A stretch of DNA of 64,000 nucleotides. Source: Pseudomonas sp. Irchel s3h14. Lineage in GTDB: Bacteria > Pseudomonadota > Gammaproteobacteria > Pseudomonadales > Pseudomonadaceae. Position numbers and translations under genes: made by a program. The stretch is taken from assembly GCF_900187425.1 (NCBI RefSeq), contig NZ_FYDJ01000022.1, positions 24,785 through 88,784 of the forward strand, given 5' to 3'. Shown here piece by piece: positions 8,893 through 16,746 of the stretch; position 1 is the first letter of the stretch; the number at the start of each line of letters is the position of its first letter. Below the pieces are notes generated by a model. That model searched no databases and had not been told where the DNA came from. It saw only the letters and a list, made by a program, of their open reading frames with translations.

Positions 8893-10317
8893 ATGAGCAA
8901 TCTCATCGCCAGCGGCGAGCCACCTGAAGCCGTCCGCCTCATGGTCAAGGTTTACGCTTACTTGCTGCTCGCAGGGTTTGCGTTTGTTCCGGCCTATCTG
9001 ATTGGCTACTTATACGTCTTTCAAGACCCCACTCTTATTTTCGAAAACCACCTGTTCCATATCATTGCGATCACGGCAGCCACCTTGGCGGGCCTGTTTG
9101 TGACTTACGTCACGTGGCGCTGCTATCAGTCATCGGGAGATCCGCTGCTGCGATGGATGACGCTTGGTTTTCTCGGTTTTGTACTGATCTACGCGCTGCA
9201 TGGTGCGTTCACCGGGCAAGCACACCACAACATCTGGCTCTTCCTGCTTTATGGACCGGCCTCTCGACTGGTCATGTCGATTCTGCTGTTAGTCGGAATG
9301 CTGTCGTACCACCGCCCACCTGATGCCGCGGACCAACGAATGAAGGCCCGCCCGTGGTTGACCTGGATAGGACTGTTCCTGCTGGTTGATGTGGCAGTGG
9401 CGTACGTCGCGAATTCACCGATCGCCGGCAATCTCGCGGTGCGCCTCTCGATGGAAGGTGGTGCCCTCGTTCTATCCACATTGACCGTGGCAATACTCCT
9501 GCTGCGCCGTATTCGTTCGCCGCTGATGATGATTTTTGTCGTCTCGGTCACCGCGTTCGCGCTGTCATCGCTTGCCTTCATCCTTGCACGTCCGTGGAAC
9601 CACATGTGGTGGCTCGCTCATGCGATTTTCGCCGGTGGATTCTTCATGTTGAGCTATGGGGTCGTGCAAGCGTTCCTCACCACTCGGTCGTTTTCGAAGA
9701 TCTACAGCCAAGAGGAGCTGATGGTGCGTCTTGCCGAAGCGATGGCGTATGCCGAGAGCGCCCTGCAGGAACTCCAGCGCACCAATCAAGAACTCGGGCA
9801 CCTTGCGGCCACCGACCCACTGACTGGCGCTGATAATCGGCGTCGGTTCATGGAGCGGCTCGAAGTCGAAATGGGCCGGACCAAGCGCGGCGGTGAGCCG
9901 TTCTCCGTGTTGGCACTCGATCTGGATAATTTCAAGTCCATCAACGATCGCTTCGGGCATCAGGTTGGCGACGACATCCTGAAAGATTTCGTGGAGAAAT
10001 GCCTCGATTCGATCCGGCCGTATGATGGCGTAGCCCGAGTGGGCGGGGAAGAATTCATGATTCTGCTACCTCAGACTTCACTTGAAGGCGCGCACGTAAT
10101 CGCCGAGCGTCTGCGAAGCACCGTTGCAAATAATTCTTTTCATGGCCTGCAGCGGTTAACCGTGGTCACAGTGAGCATCGGCGTATCGCAATCCGGCCGC
10201 GACGGCGACACCATCGAGGCCATTCTGCGTACAGCCGATCAACGCCTGTATCACGCTAAACACGAAGGCCGTAACCGTGTGGTCACGACCATCAAAACCA
10301 GCCTCCAATCGCTGTGA
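8893..10317 (+). CDS. membrane-bound diguanylate cyclase
   Basis: About 474 residues. The N-terminal half has roughly eight hydrophobic segments (residues 20 to 270) forming an unassigned MASE-like sensor. A short helical linker (ALQELQRTNQELGHLAATDPLTG) leads into a C-terminal GGDEF domain. The active site reads GGEEF, and the I-site RPYD sits five residues before it, so both synthesis of c-di-GMP and product feedback look intact. GGAGGGAACC precedes the ATG at 8893; a TTG twelve bases upstream is less likely. No neighbouring gene hints at its target process. Confidence 0.9.
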   Translation: MSNLIASGEPPEAVRLMVKVYAYLLLAGFAFVPAYLIGYLYVFQDPTLIFENHLFHIIAITAATLAGLFVTYVTWRCYQSSGDPLLRWMTLGFLGFVLIYALHGAFTGQAHHNIWLFLLYGPASRLVMSILLLVGMLSYHRPPDAADQRMKARPWLTWIGLFLLVDVAVAYVANSPIAGNLAVRLSMEGGALVLSTLTVAILLLRRIRSPLMMIFVVSVTAFALSSLAFILARPWNHMWWLAHAIFAGGFFMLSYGVVQAFLTTRSFSKIYSQEELMVRLAEAMAYAESALQELQRTNQELGHLAATDPLTGADNRRRFMERLEVEMGRTKRGGEPFSVLALDLDNFKSINDRFGHQVGDDILKDFVEKCLDSIRPYDGVARVGGEEFMILLPQTSLEGAHVIAERLRSTVANNSFHGLQRLTVVTVSIGVSQSGRDGDTIEAILRTADQRLYHAKHEGRNRVVTTIKTSLQSL

Positions 10318-10444
10318 AAGCGTCGGCACCGATACTCAGCTTTGCCCATCGCAACAGGCAGCTAACCGAGCAACCTGGGATTGCCATCATTAATGGTTAG
10401 TTGATCGACTCACTATCCAATTCAAGGAATGGAGAAGCAGATTC

Positions 10445-11863
10445 ATGAAAAACCCACACCCTCGAGCCGTTGGCTGTGCGATGTTATTGCTCGCCTCTTT
10501 TACATCCACCCTCACCCACGCAACGGACATCACTCCCGCCGAAACGAAAGCCATCGCCGAGGAAGGCTATGTTTACGGTCTGCCCATCGTGATGAACTAC
10601 GCGATCATGTACGACTACGCGGTGGACAAGAACTCCAGCCAGTTCAAGGCGCCGTTCAACAAGATCCATAGCCTGCATCATGTCGCTACCTACCAGGACA
10701 CGGCCATCATCTCGCCGAACAGCGACACGCCATATTCCATGATGTTCATGGACCTGCGTAACGAGCCGGTCGTGCTCTCGGTACCAGCGGTAGAGAAACC
10801 GCGCTACTACTCGGTGCAGCTCATCGACGGCAATACTTACAACTTCGGTTACATCGGCAACCGTACCACCGGCAATGAAGCCGGCGATTACATGGTGGTC
10901 GGCCCCAACTGGAAAGGCGCGACTCCGCCGGGCATCAAGAAGGTATTTCATTCCCGCACGCAACTGCCCTTCGCGATTTATCGAACCCAGCTGTTCAATC
11001 CAACTGATATGTCGAACGTCGAAAAGATCCAATCCGGCTACAAGGCACAACCGCTTTCCGCCTATCTCAAGCAACCCGCGCCACCTGCCGCGCCGCCGAT
11101 TGATTTCCCGAAGATCGACAAGGACCTGGTGAAGACCGACTTCTTCAAGTACCTGGGCTTTGCCTTGCAGTTCGATCCCGCCGCACCGAATGAAGTGGCG
11201 ATCCGCGAGAAACTTGCCCGAATCGGCGTAGGGAAAGACTTTAACTTCCAGGCTCTTTCGGCCGAGCAGAAGTCCGCCATCGTTCAGGGTATGCAGGCCG
11301 GGCATGCGAAGGTCGAGGATGGGATCAAGAATCTAGGCACGAAGATCAACGGCTGGAATATTGCCGGTGCCGGTGGCAACGCTGCCTTTTATAACGGCGA
11401 CTGGCTGAAGCGCGCTGCCGTCGCGCAAGCGGGCATCTACGCCAACGATGCCGATGAGGCCACGTATCCGATAACCAGTACCTTACCCAATGGCGAGCGA
11501 CTCGACGGCAGCAAGCACACCTACACCATCACCTTTCCCGCCGGACAACTCCCGCCAGTCAATGCCTTCTGGTCGGTGACGATGTACGACGGCAAGTCGC
11601 AACTGCTGATCAAGAATCCGATCAATCGCTACCTAATCAACGCGCCGATGCTACCTGACATGAAGAAGAACGCCGACGGCTCGCTGACGCTATACATCCA
11701 GAAGGATTCACCCGGCGCAGACAAGGAAAGCAACTGGCTGCCCGCACCGAATGATCTGATCTACATGGTGATGCGCCTGTATTGGCCAAGGACGGAAACA
11801 CCGTCCATCCTGCCTCCTGGCAAAGGGACGTGGAGCCCACCGCAGATCGTCAAAGTTACATGA
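10445..11863 (+). CDS. DUF1254/DUF1214 domain exported protein
   Basis: A 472-residue protein with a clear signal peptide ending near THATD (about residue 27). DUF1254 follows (EGYVYGLPIVMNYAIM near residue 40, then DTPYSMMFMDLRNEPVVLSVP), then C-terminal DUF1214 (LPPVNAFWSVTMYDGK and YLINAPMLPDMKKNADGSL). The family is common in periplasms, and its enzymatic role is not settled. It stands alone; 11864-12066 downstream contains no gene I would defend. Confidence 0.85.
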   Translation: MKNPHPRAVGCAMLLLASFTSTLTHATDITPAETKAIAEEGYVYGLPIVMNYAIMYDYAVDKNSSQFKAPFNKIHSLHHVATYQDTAIISPNSDTPYSMMFMDLRNEPVVLSVPAVEKPRYYSVQLIDGNTYNFGYIGNRTTGNEAGDYMVVGPNWKGATPPGIKKVFHSRTQLPFAIYRTQLFNPTDMSNVEKIQSGYKAQPLSAYLKQPAPPAAPPIDFPKIDKDLVKTDFFKYLGFALQFDPAAPNEVAIREKLARIGVGKDFNFQALSAEQKSAIVQGMQAGHAKVEDGIKNLGTKINGWNIAGAGGNAAFYNGDWLKRAAVAQAGIYANDADEATYPITSTLPNGERLDGSKHTYTITFPAGQLPPVNAFWSVTMYDGKSQLLIKNPINRYLINAPMLPDMKKNADGSLTLYIQKDSPGADKESNWLPAPNDLIYMVMRLYWPRTETPSILPPGKGTWSPPQIVKVT

Positions 11864-12066
11864 CCCGCTAACTACCGTATCCAGCGGACGGCCCTGGCGA
11901 GCCGCCGCTGGCCGGGGCATCAGATTGTTACAGCCGATCAAGGAATGGCTGAGCTTCTGGCGGCAACCGATGGCGATACCTGCCGGGATATCTCAACACG
12001 CGCCCTCAAAAAATCCCGCCCCAGCCGCTGAGGTGCTCTTTGCGAGTCATTTAATAGCGAATCCAT

Positions 12067-12969
12067 TCACTGATCCGCAGACCCCGTAACGGCGAAAATG
12101 TTGCAGGGCACTTGATACAGAACATGCTCCGTCGTACTGCCCACCCATTTGCCCAGTCCTTTGCGATGCGCATTTCCCATGACGATCACATCGGCCCGGT
12201 GATGCGCTGCAAAGTCGGCCAGCGCTTTGCCTGGCGGCCCTTCAACGAAGTGTTGTCGCTCAGTGGGCACACCATAGTGGTCAGCCAATGCGATAAATGT
12301 CTTTTGCAGTGACTTGCGCACTTCGCTGTTGAAACCTGGCATCGTCACTGCACCAGCGCCTGCGTCGGATATATGTGTCCGTGATAGATCGTAGGCATGC
12401 AGCAGATGCAGTTCCGCGCTGCATTGCATGGACAAGCCGTTCGCCGCCTGGATGATGCGGTCGTTGATGCCCGTGATCTGAGTCTCAGGTTGTGACGGAT
12501 CGACTGCCGCCACTACCACCCGCGGAAGTGGACACCTGACTTCGCTGACCAGATGCACCGCCACCGGACATTCGCGCAACAGGTGCCAATCCAGAGGCGT
12601 AATGAAAACGCGTTTGAGCGCTGACTCGTGTTGCACGTCCTTGATAACCAGATCCGGCTGCATTTCTGCGACATGCCGAAGTATTTCTTGCAGCGCGGTT
12701 CGCGTAACAAGCACTTCGGTACTCACCATGACCCCGCGCGCGCGTATTAGATCGGTCTCATCCTTCAACCATTTTTCGTTCTCTTGCTGACAGGCCTCAC
12801 GAAAACGTGCACCCGCGCTCTTCAAACCCAAGAGGTTGGAGTCTTCGATAAACACCGTGATGTGCAGCGCTGCGCCAGTGGCTTCGGCAATGGCGACAGC
12901 TCGCTCCAACGCCGGGGTATGACGCATGCCTGGACCGGCTATCAGAAAGAGTCGTTGATATTGGCTCAT
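12067..12969 (-). CDS. universal stress protein, tandem Usp domains
   Basis: The 300 residues hold two UspA domains, about residues 5-140 and 150-295. The second ends in the nucleotide-binding pattern ADVIVMGNAHRKGLGKWVGSTTEHV, with the G-2x-G-9x-G-S/T spacing of ATP-binding Usp proteins; the first domain has lost it. This arrangement matches UspE-like proteins, which help survival of stress or anaerobiosis in Pseudomonas. GGAGGTGTTAC precedes the ATG. Confidence 0.85.
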   Translation of the reverse strand: MSQYQRLFLIAGPGMRHTPALERAVAIAEATGAALHITVFIEDSNLLGLKSAGARFREACQQENEKWLKDETDLIRARGVMVSTEVLVTRTALQEILRHVAEMQPDLVIKDVQHESALKRVFITPLDWHLLRECPVAVHLVSEVRCPLPRVVVAAVDPSQPETQITGINDRIIQAANGLSMQCSAELHLLHAYDLSRTHISDAGAGAVTMPGFNSEVRKSLQKTFIALADHYGVPTERQHFVEGPPGKALADFAAHHRADVIVMGNAHRKGLGKWVGSTTEHVLYQVPCNIFAVTGSADQ

Positions 12970-13146
12970 GTAACACCTCCAAACGTTCCGGGATATCTAG
13001 CTCCCCCAGCGCTCTCGCCTGTCACACCACCGACGATTTACTATCGCCTCAACTATCTGGATCGACACTATCAATATACGCCTGGATTCCCGAGTTTGAA
13101 GCCATAGGCTTTGAGGATGGCGAAGACCTCGCTCATGCGAACGTCC

Positions 13147-13767
13147 CTACTTCGCCGACCCACCACGCGGCTTGTAAAAAAGAAACATCGAGGTCTCGGT
13201 GGTCTTGATGTATTTCCTGGCCCAAGCGGGTTTTACATTCCGGTCGTGGAAATACATCGCGCCGTGGGTTCGGTCGTTCAGTTGCTTGTTGAGCGCCTTG
13301 CGCGCAATTTCCTTTGCAATCGCGTATTGGGTTTCTTCCTGGACCTGATCCGAGCGTCCGTCACACCACCACGAAAACTGGCAATTTTTGGTTTCAGAGC
13401 CCTGCTTGACCACGGCGCATACCGTGTCCGGAAAGCCCTCATGGCCCAGGCGGTTCATAACGACGCTGGCGACGGCTTCCATGTCGGCGGACGATTTGCC
13501 TTTGGCTTCCCAATAGATGGAGCGGGCCATACAGGTGATTGCATCGTCCAGCGGTGACGCTCCGGCGGGATCGACTGCCTGAACTTCGGAGGTGGTGATG
13601 GCTTCGGACTTGGGCACCGGTACATCGGCGCCCTTCTCCGCAGCTTTATGCTCAAGGACCTCGGCCTTGTCCTCAGCTACTTCCTTTTTTTGTTCCTGCT
13701 CAGACGCGATGGCGTGGCCGGCGAGAAGGGTTATTGCCAAGCAGGTGGCTATCCAGACAACTCGCAT
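13147..13767 (-). CDS. SleB-type cell wall hydrolase
   Basis: About 206 residues. A signal peptide (about residues 1-20) is followed by a charged low-complexity linker to about residue 75, then a Hydrolase_2 (SleB) domain with CMARSIYWEAKGKSSADMEA, in which the glutamate of YWEA is the expected catalytic acid, then VMNRLGHEGFPDTVC and CQFSWWCDGR. Homologues cleave peptidoglycan glycan strands. ATG at 13767 has AGAAGG upstream; the longer frame adds ten unlikely residues. The gap 12970-13146 upstream of the Usp gene holds no clear gene. Confidence 0.85.
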   Translation of the reverse strand: MRVVWIATCLAITLLAGHAIASEQEQKKEVAEDKAEVLEHKAAEKGADVPVPKSEAITTSEVQAVDPAGASPLDDAITCMARSIYWEAKGKSSADMEAVASVVMNRLGHEGFPDTVCAVVKQGSETKNCQFSWWCDGRSDQVQEETQYAIAKEIARKALNKQLNDRTHGAMYFHDRNVKPAWARKYIKTTETSMFLFYKPRGGSAK

Positions 13768-13942
13768 GATCGACCCTTCTGACGGAACCGCAAGCACGCC
13801 ACACTGGCGACTTTGCTTGATTGTAGTTGCCAGAATTCATTCCAACTGACGGACAAAAAAACTGTCTTGGGGCGTGAAAAGTCATTGCGCTCGCGGGGGT
13901 GAAATCGCGCATCATGGGCGCAGTCAGCTCAAGGGGATTTCC

Positions 13943-14794
13943 ATGCGCTTCAAATCATCTGCTATGCGTCTTGCCACGGTGTCACTGGGGATGTTGTTCG
14001 CCATGAATGCGTTGGCGGCCGACGAGAAACAACTGATTGATTCGATCAACCTCTACCGCAGTCAGGTGCAGCGCTGCGCGGGTCAGGTATCGCAGGAACT
14101 GCCACCGCTGGCCGGCGACCCGCGGCTGGCGCTGAACGCCAACAGCGTCGGCAATCTGCAGCAGGCAATGGCCAGCGCGGGTTATCCGATGAAGAATGTG
14201 CAGGCGATCAGCCTGTCCGGGCCGCGCGATGCGCCGTCGGCGATGAAAGCCATTCAGGAAAGCTTTTGCCAGATCGTGCTGGACCCGCAATTCGTCGATG
14301 TCGGCGTCAGCCACCAGGACCGCGAGTGGCGCATCGTGCTGGCGCGTCCACTGTTGAGCGGTCGCCTGGGCGACTGGCAGGCGGAAGGCCAGAAGCTGCT
14401 GGCCGAGCTCAACATCGTACGCAGCCAGCCGCGCCAGTGCGGCACGCAATCCTTTGCCGCCACCACGCCACTGGCCTGGAACGCCCCGCTGGCGACGGCG
14501 GCCGAAGAGCACGCCCGGTCAATGGCCAACAACAATTACTTCGATCACAAGGACCGCGATGGCCGCATGCCGGGTGACCGGGCTGAATTGGCCGGTTACA
14601 GCGGCGGGCAGGTCGGCGAGAACATCGCTGCCGGCCAAGACACCGTGCGCAAGGTGGTCGAAGGCTGGGTGTCCAGCGCCGGTCACTGCGCGAACCTGAT
14701 GAACCCACAGTACCGGGAGTTGGGCGCGGCCTATGCGGTTGATCCGAAAAGTGATCCTGGGATTTACTGGACGGCGATGTTCGGGGCGCAGTAA
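13943..14794 (+). CDS. CAP/SCP domain exported protein
   Basis: About 283 residues. A signal peptide ends at NALAAD near residue 25. The N-terminal half (to about residue 145) is poorly conserved; a CAP domain follows with ANNNYFDHKDRDGRMPGDRAELAGYS and GENIAAGQDTVRKVVEGW, then CANLMNPQYRELGAAYA. Bacterial CAP proteins of the YkwD type are secreted or periplasmic with unknown biochemical role. AAGGGG before ATG 13943 fixes the start. A strong terminator follows. Confidence 0.85.
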   Translation: MRFKSSAMRLATVSLGMLFAMNALAADEKQLIDSINLYRSQVQRCAGQVSQELPPLAGDPRLALNANSVGNLQQAMASAGYPMKNVQAISLSGPRDAPSAMKAIQESFCQIVLDPQFVDVGVSHQDREWRIVLARPLLSGRLGDWQAEGQKLLAELNIVRSQPRQCGTQSFAATTPLAWNAPLATAAEEHARSMANNNYFDHKDRDGRMPGDRAELAGYSGGQVGENIAAGQDTVRKVVEGWVSSAGHCANLMNPQYRELGAAYAVDPKSDPGIYWTAMFGAQ

Positions 14795-14815
14795 GTTCGG
14801 GACGCCCGATAGAAA

Positions 14816-14854
14816 AAACCCGGAGCCCTGTCATGGGGCTCCGGGTTTCTTTTT
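14816..14854. terminator. strong bidirectional intrinsic terminator
   Basis: A perfect 13-bp stem (AAACCCGGAGCCC / GGGCTCCGGGTTT) has CTTTTT after it on the plus strand and an A tract before it. It serves the CAP gene and probably also the convergent DUF2474 gene. Confidence 0.9.
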
Positions 14855-14864
14855 GCAGCGATCG

Positions 14865-15020
14865 TCAGTGGGTACTCATCCCGGCCGCATGCATCAACAA
14901 TCGCAATGCCCCCGCCACGACACCCAACGCCAGCACACTGCCCAGCCAGATCAACACAAGCCACCCGAGGCGCCGGTGCCAGCGCGCGGGTTCAGGCTGA
15001 CGCGATTTAATGGTAGCCAT
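14865..15020 (-). CDS. DUF2474 family small protein (cyanide-insensitive oxidase accessory)
   Basis: A 51-residue protein reading MATIKSRQPEPARWHRRLGW and then one transmembrane helix (residues 21-43). DUF2474 proteins are encoded last in cioAB/cydAB bd-type oxidase operons of pseudomonads, as CydX-like subunits. Here the gene survives with its usual overlap to the end of cioB, but the rest of the oxidase operon is missing upstream. Unless driven from elsewhere it probably has no partner and may not be expressed. Confidence 0.8.
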   Translation of the reverse strand: MATIKSRQPEPARWHRRLGWLVLIWLGSVLALGVVAGALRLLMHAAGMSTH

Positions 15021-15119
15021 CACCGATCCTCACTTTGCCGCGGAACACGTAGTAGCTCCAGCAGGTGTACATCAGGATGATCGGGAGAATGAACAAGGCC
15101 CCGATCAAGAGGACGCACA
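15007..15119 (-). pseudogene. 3' remnant of cioB/cydB (bd-type quinol oxidase subunit II)
   Basis: On the minus strand this stretch reads FILPIILMYTCWSYYVFRGK followed by VRIGDGYH and a stop, which is the typical last helix and tail of CydB/CioB. Only about 35 codons remain of a gene that should be near 335 codons. The frame stops being CydB-like close to 15115, exactly where the oppositely oriented moaD begins. The stop overlaps the start of the DUF2474 gene, as in intact operons, so this is the true operon end, cut by a deletion or insertion. Confidence 0.8.
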
Positions 15120-15371
15120 ATGATTCTGATCAGTTTCTTCGCGCGCTATCGCGAGCAGCTGAACCTTGGCGGTGAAAAGCTGCCATTGACCGCCACCCTC
15201 AAAAGCATCGACGACGTCCGCCAACTGCTGATCGCGCGCGGCGGTGTCTGGGCAGAGGTGCTGGGTGAAAGCAACCTGATGTGCGCCCTGAATCAGGAGC
15301 TGTGCCACCCGGATCAGGCGATCGAGGACTTTGACGAGATCGCCTTTTTTCCGCCGGTAACCGGGGGCTGA
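15120..15371 (+). CDS. moaD: molybdopterin synthase sulfur-carrier subunit MoaD, orphan copy
   Basis: The 83 residues show the ubiquitin-like MoaD fold: ILISFFARYREQL at the start, an NQE loop, DEIAFFPPVTGG at the end. The C-terminal Gly-Gly that carries the thiocarboxylate is present, so it could work with MoaE. In pseudomonads moaD normally lies between moaC and moaE. Here neither is present: upstream is a truncated cioB and downstream, ten bases on, the end of a DeoR regulator. It may be a displaced or duplicated copy. Confidence 0.85.
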   Translation: MILISFFARYREQLNLGGEKLPLTATLKSIDDVRQLLIARGGVWAEVLGESNLMCALNQELCHPDQAIEDFDEIAFFPPVTGG

Positions 15372-15381
15372 AGCATGATGG

Positions 15382-16170
15382 TCACGCCTCCACCTGCACC
15401 ACCTCGATCCCCAGTTTTTGATAGTCCTCGACATTGCCCGACGCCACATGACGCTCGGTGATCAGGGTATGAATGCGCTGACACGGCGCAACAACGAACG
15501 GCTCCACCGCCCCCAGTTTGTCGGCGGTGGTTACGGCAACGACATGGGAGGCGCTGGCGAGCATCGCCTGTTTGACCGGCACCTCGTCGAAATGCAGGGA
15601 GCTGATACCGACTTCCGGGTGAATCGCGCAGACGCCGGTGAACAGCAGATCAGCCTTGATGCCCTCGATCAGCCGCAAGGTTTCATGTCCGCTGGCTGAC
15701 ATGGTCGCGGGGTTGAGTTGTCCGCCGGCCAGAATCACCGTGATGCCTTTGTATTCGGCCAAGGTGATCGCGATCATCGGCGAGGCGGTGACGGCCGTAA
15801 TGGCAATGTCCAAAGGTAGAGAACGGGCGATTTGCAGCGTCGTGCTCCCCGAATCGAAAATCACAATCTGGCCGTTGTGCACCTGGCGTGCGGCGAGTTG
15901 TGCCAGGTGTGTTTTCACCTCATCGGTTTCGCTGACGCGGGTGAAATAATCCTTGCCGGTGTCCTTGGGCCGCGGCAGCGCCCCGCCATGCACCCGCTGC
16001 ACCAGCCCGGCGGTCGCCAGCTCCGCCAAGTCACGGCGAATAGTATCTTCGGACACCACGAAATGCTGGCTAAGCTCACTGGCCATGACCTTGCCGTCAC
16101 GTTCGAGAATCAACAGGATTTTTTGCCGGCGCAGATGAGGGAGTTCGGCGGCGGAGTGTGAATCGTGCAT
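15382..16170 (-). CDS. DeoR-family transcriptional regulator
   Basis: 262 residues. The N-terminal helix-turn-helix carries the family signature VSEDTIRRDLAEL near residue 39, followed by VQRVHGGALPRPKD. The sugar-phosphate-binding C-terminal domain has FDSGSTTLQIA and later ITADKLGAVE-like elements (TTADKLGAVEPF). Such regulators usually repress sugar or polyol catabolism genes, but none are adjacent, so the target is unknown. Repeated GTTTGTG heptamers upstream may be its own operator. Confidence 0.85.
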   Translation of the reverse strand: MHDSHSAAELPHLRRQKILLILERDGKVMASELSQHFVVSEDTIRRDLAELATAGLVQRVHGGALPRPKDTGKDYFTRVSETDEVKTHLAQLAARQVHNGQIVIFDSGSTTLQIARSLPLDIAITAVTASPMIAITLAEYKGITVILAGGQLNPATMSASGHETLRLIEGIKADLLFTGVCAIHPEVGISSLHFDEVPVKQAMLASASHVVAVTTADKLGAVEPFVVAPCQRIHTLITERHVASGNVEDYQKLGIEVVQVEA

Positions 16171-16200
16171 GTTTTTGCCCGCTTTTGCGTGTAATTGCGT

Positions 16201-16302
16201 GTTTGTGCGAGACTAGCCAAAGCGCGGGATAAACACAAACCACCCGGACATCAATTCATTCGATGATTCAAATCATGAAGTCGAATTTTTTATTTGTTTG
16301 TG
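16201..16302. promoter_or_regulatory. repeated GTTTGTG heptamers, candidate DeoR operator
   Basis: GTTTGTG occurs at 16201-16207 and 16296-16302, and its complement CACAAAC at 16234-16240, all within 100 bases directly upstream of the deoR-like start. DeoR proteins often bind such repeated half-sites in their own promoters. A further small dyad, ATGATT-CA-AATCAT, lies at about 16263-16276. Confidence 0.35.
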
Positions 16303-16348
16303 ACCTATTCAAGATGGCGCCATCACACATGTTTTGGATGAAAACTTC

Positions 16349-16417
16349 ATGAATCTAAATTTTGCCTTTGCGTGCTTGATCGTGGTCTCGTTCGCGATTG
16401 CGTTGGGTCACGCCTGA
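16349..16417 (+). CDS. possible 22-residue hydrophobic small protein
   Basis: The ATG at 16349 opens a 22-codon frame reading MNLNFAFACLIVVSFAIALG and then HA, a plausible single membrane helix. It lies in the 576-base gap between deoR and the ornithine decarboxylase, 330 bases before the latter. The ribosome site (GGATGAAAACTTC) is weak, and small hydrophobic frames occur by chance, so this is tentative. Confidence 0.3.
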   Translation: MNLNFAFACLIVVSFAIALGHA

Positions 16418-16460
16418 TCAGCAGAAACCAAGGGCCATTCGCTCCCTTCTCCATCCAGAG

Positions 16461-16634
16461 TCAACTCATGGCCCGCCATGAGCGGTCTATCGCTGCGTTG
16501 ATGGCGAAAACGCGGCGAGTTGCGCGGTCTTTCATGAAGGCGCCAACGAAGGGGTTGCCGAAACAGAGGTGGTCGAGCGCCTGTCGGTAATCCTTGGGAA
16601 AAGCCGGTAGAAAAGCCGTAACCCTTCCCAACAT
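16461..16634 (-). CDS. possible short protein or gene remnant, unknown
   Basis: A 57-codon minus-strand frame starts MLGRVTAFLPAFPKDYRQAL and ends WRAMS. Its composition looks protein-like (HLCFGNPFVGAFMKDRATRR), but I do not recognise it and see no good ribosome site. It may be a decayed gene end between deoR and the decarboxylase. The remaining bases of the 16171-16746 gap hold no other gene. Confidence 0.25.
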   Translation of the reverse strand: MLGRVTAFLPAFPKDYRQALDHLCFGNPFVGAFMKDRATRRVFAINAAIDRSWRAMS

Positions 16635-16667
16635 GGTCTATAACCAGTGTCGACATGATTTGGATCA

Positions 16668-16686
16668 GGGAGCCTTGAAGGCTCCC
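16668..16686 (+). promoter_or_regulatory. hairpin in the leader of the ornithine decarboxylase gene
   Basis: GGGAGCC-TTGAA-GGCTCCC forms a perfect 7-bp stem, 60 bases before the decarboxylase start. No T tract follows directly. It could be the end of an upstream transcript or a leader structure. Confidence 0.35.
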
Positions 16687-16746
16687 TCGCTAAATTGATC
16701 TCTTGAAAAAAGCCGACAAGTGACTGTCCGCTAGGAGATTCCTCGC

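Noticed and set aside
13084..13146. Short minus-strand frame (MSEVFAILKAYGFKLGNPGV...) between Usp and SleB-type genes
   Set aside because: Only 21 codons, no ribosome site and no conservation evidence.
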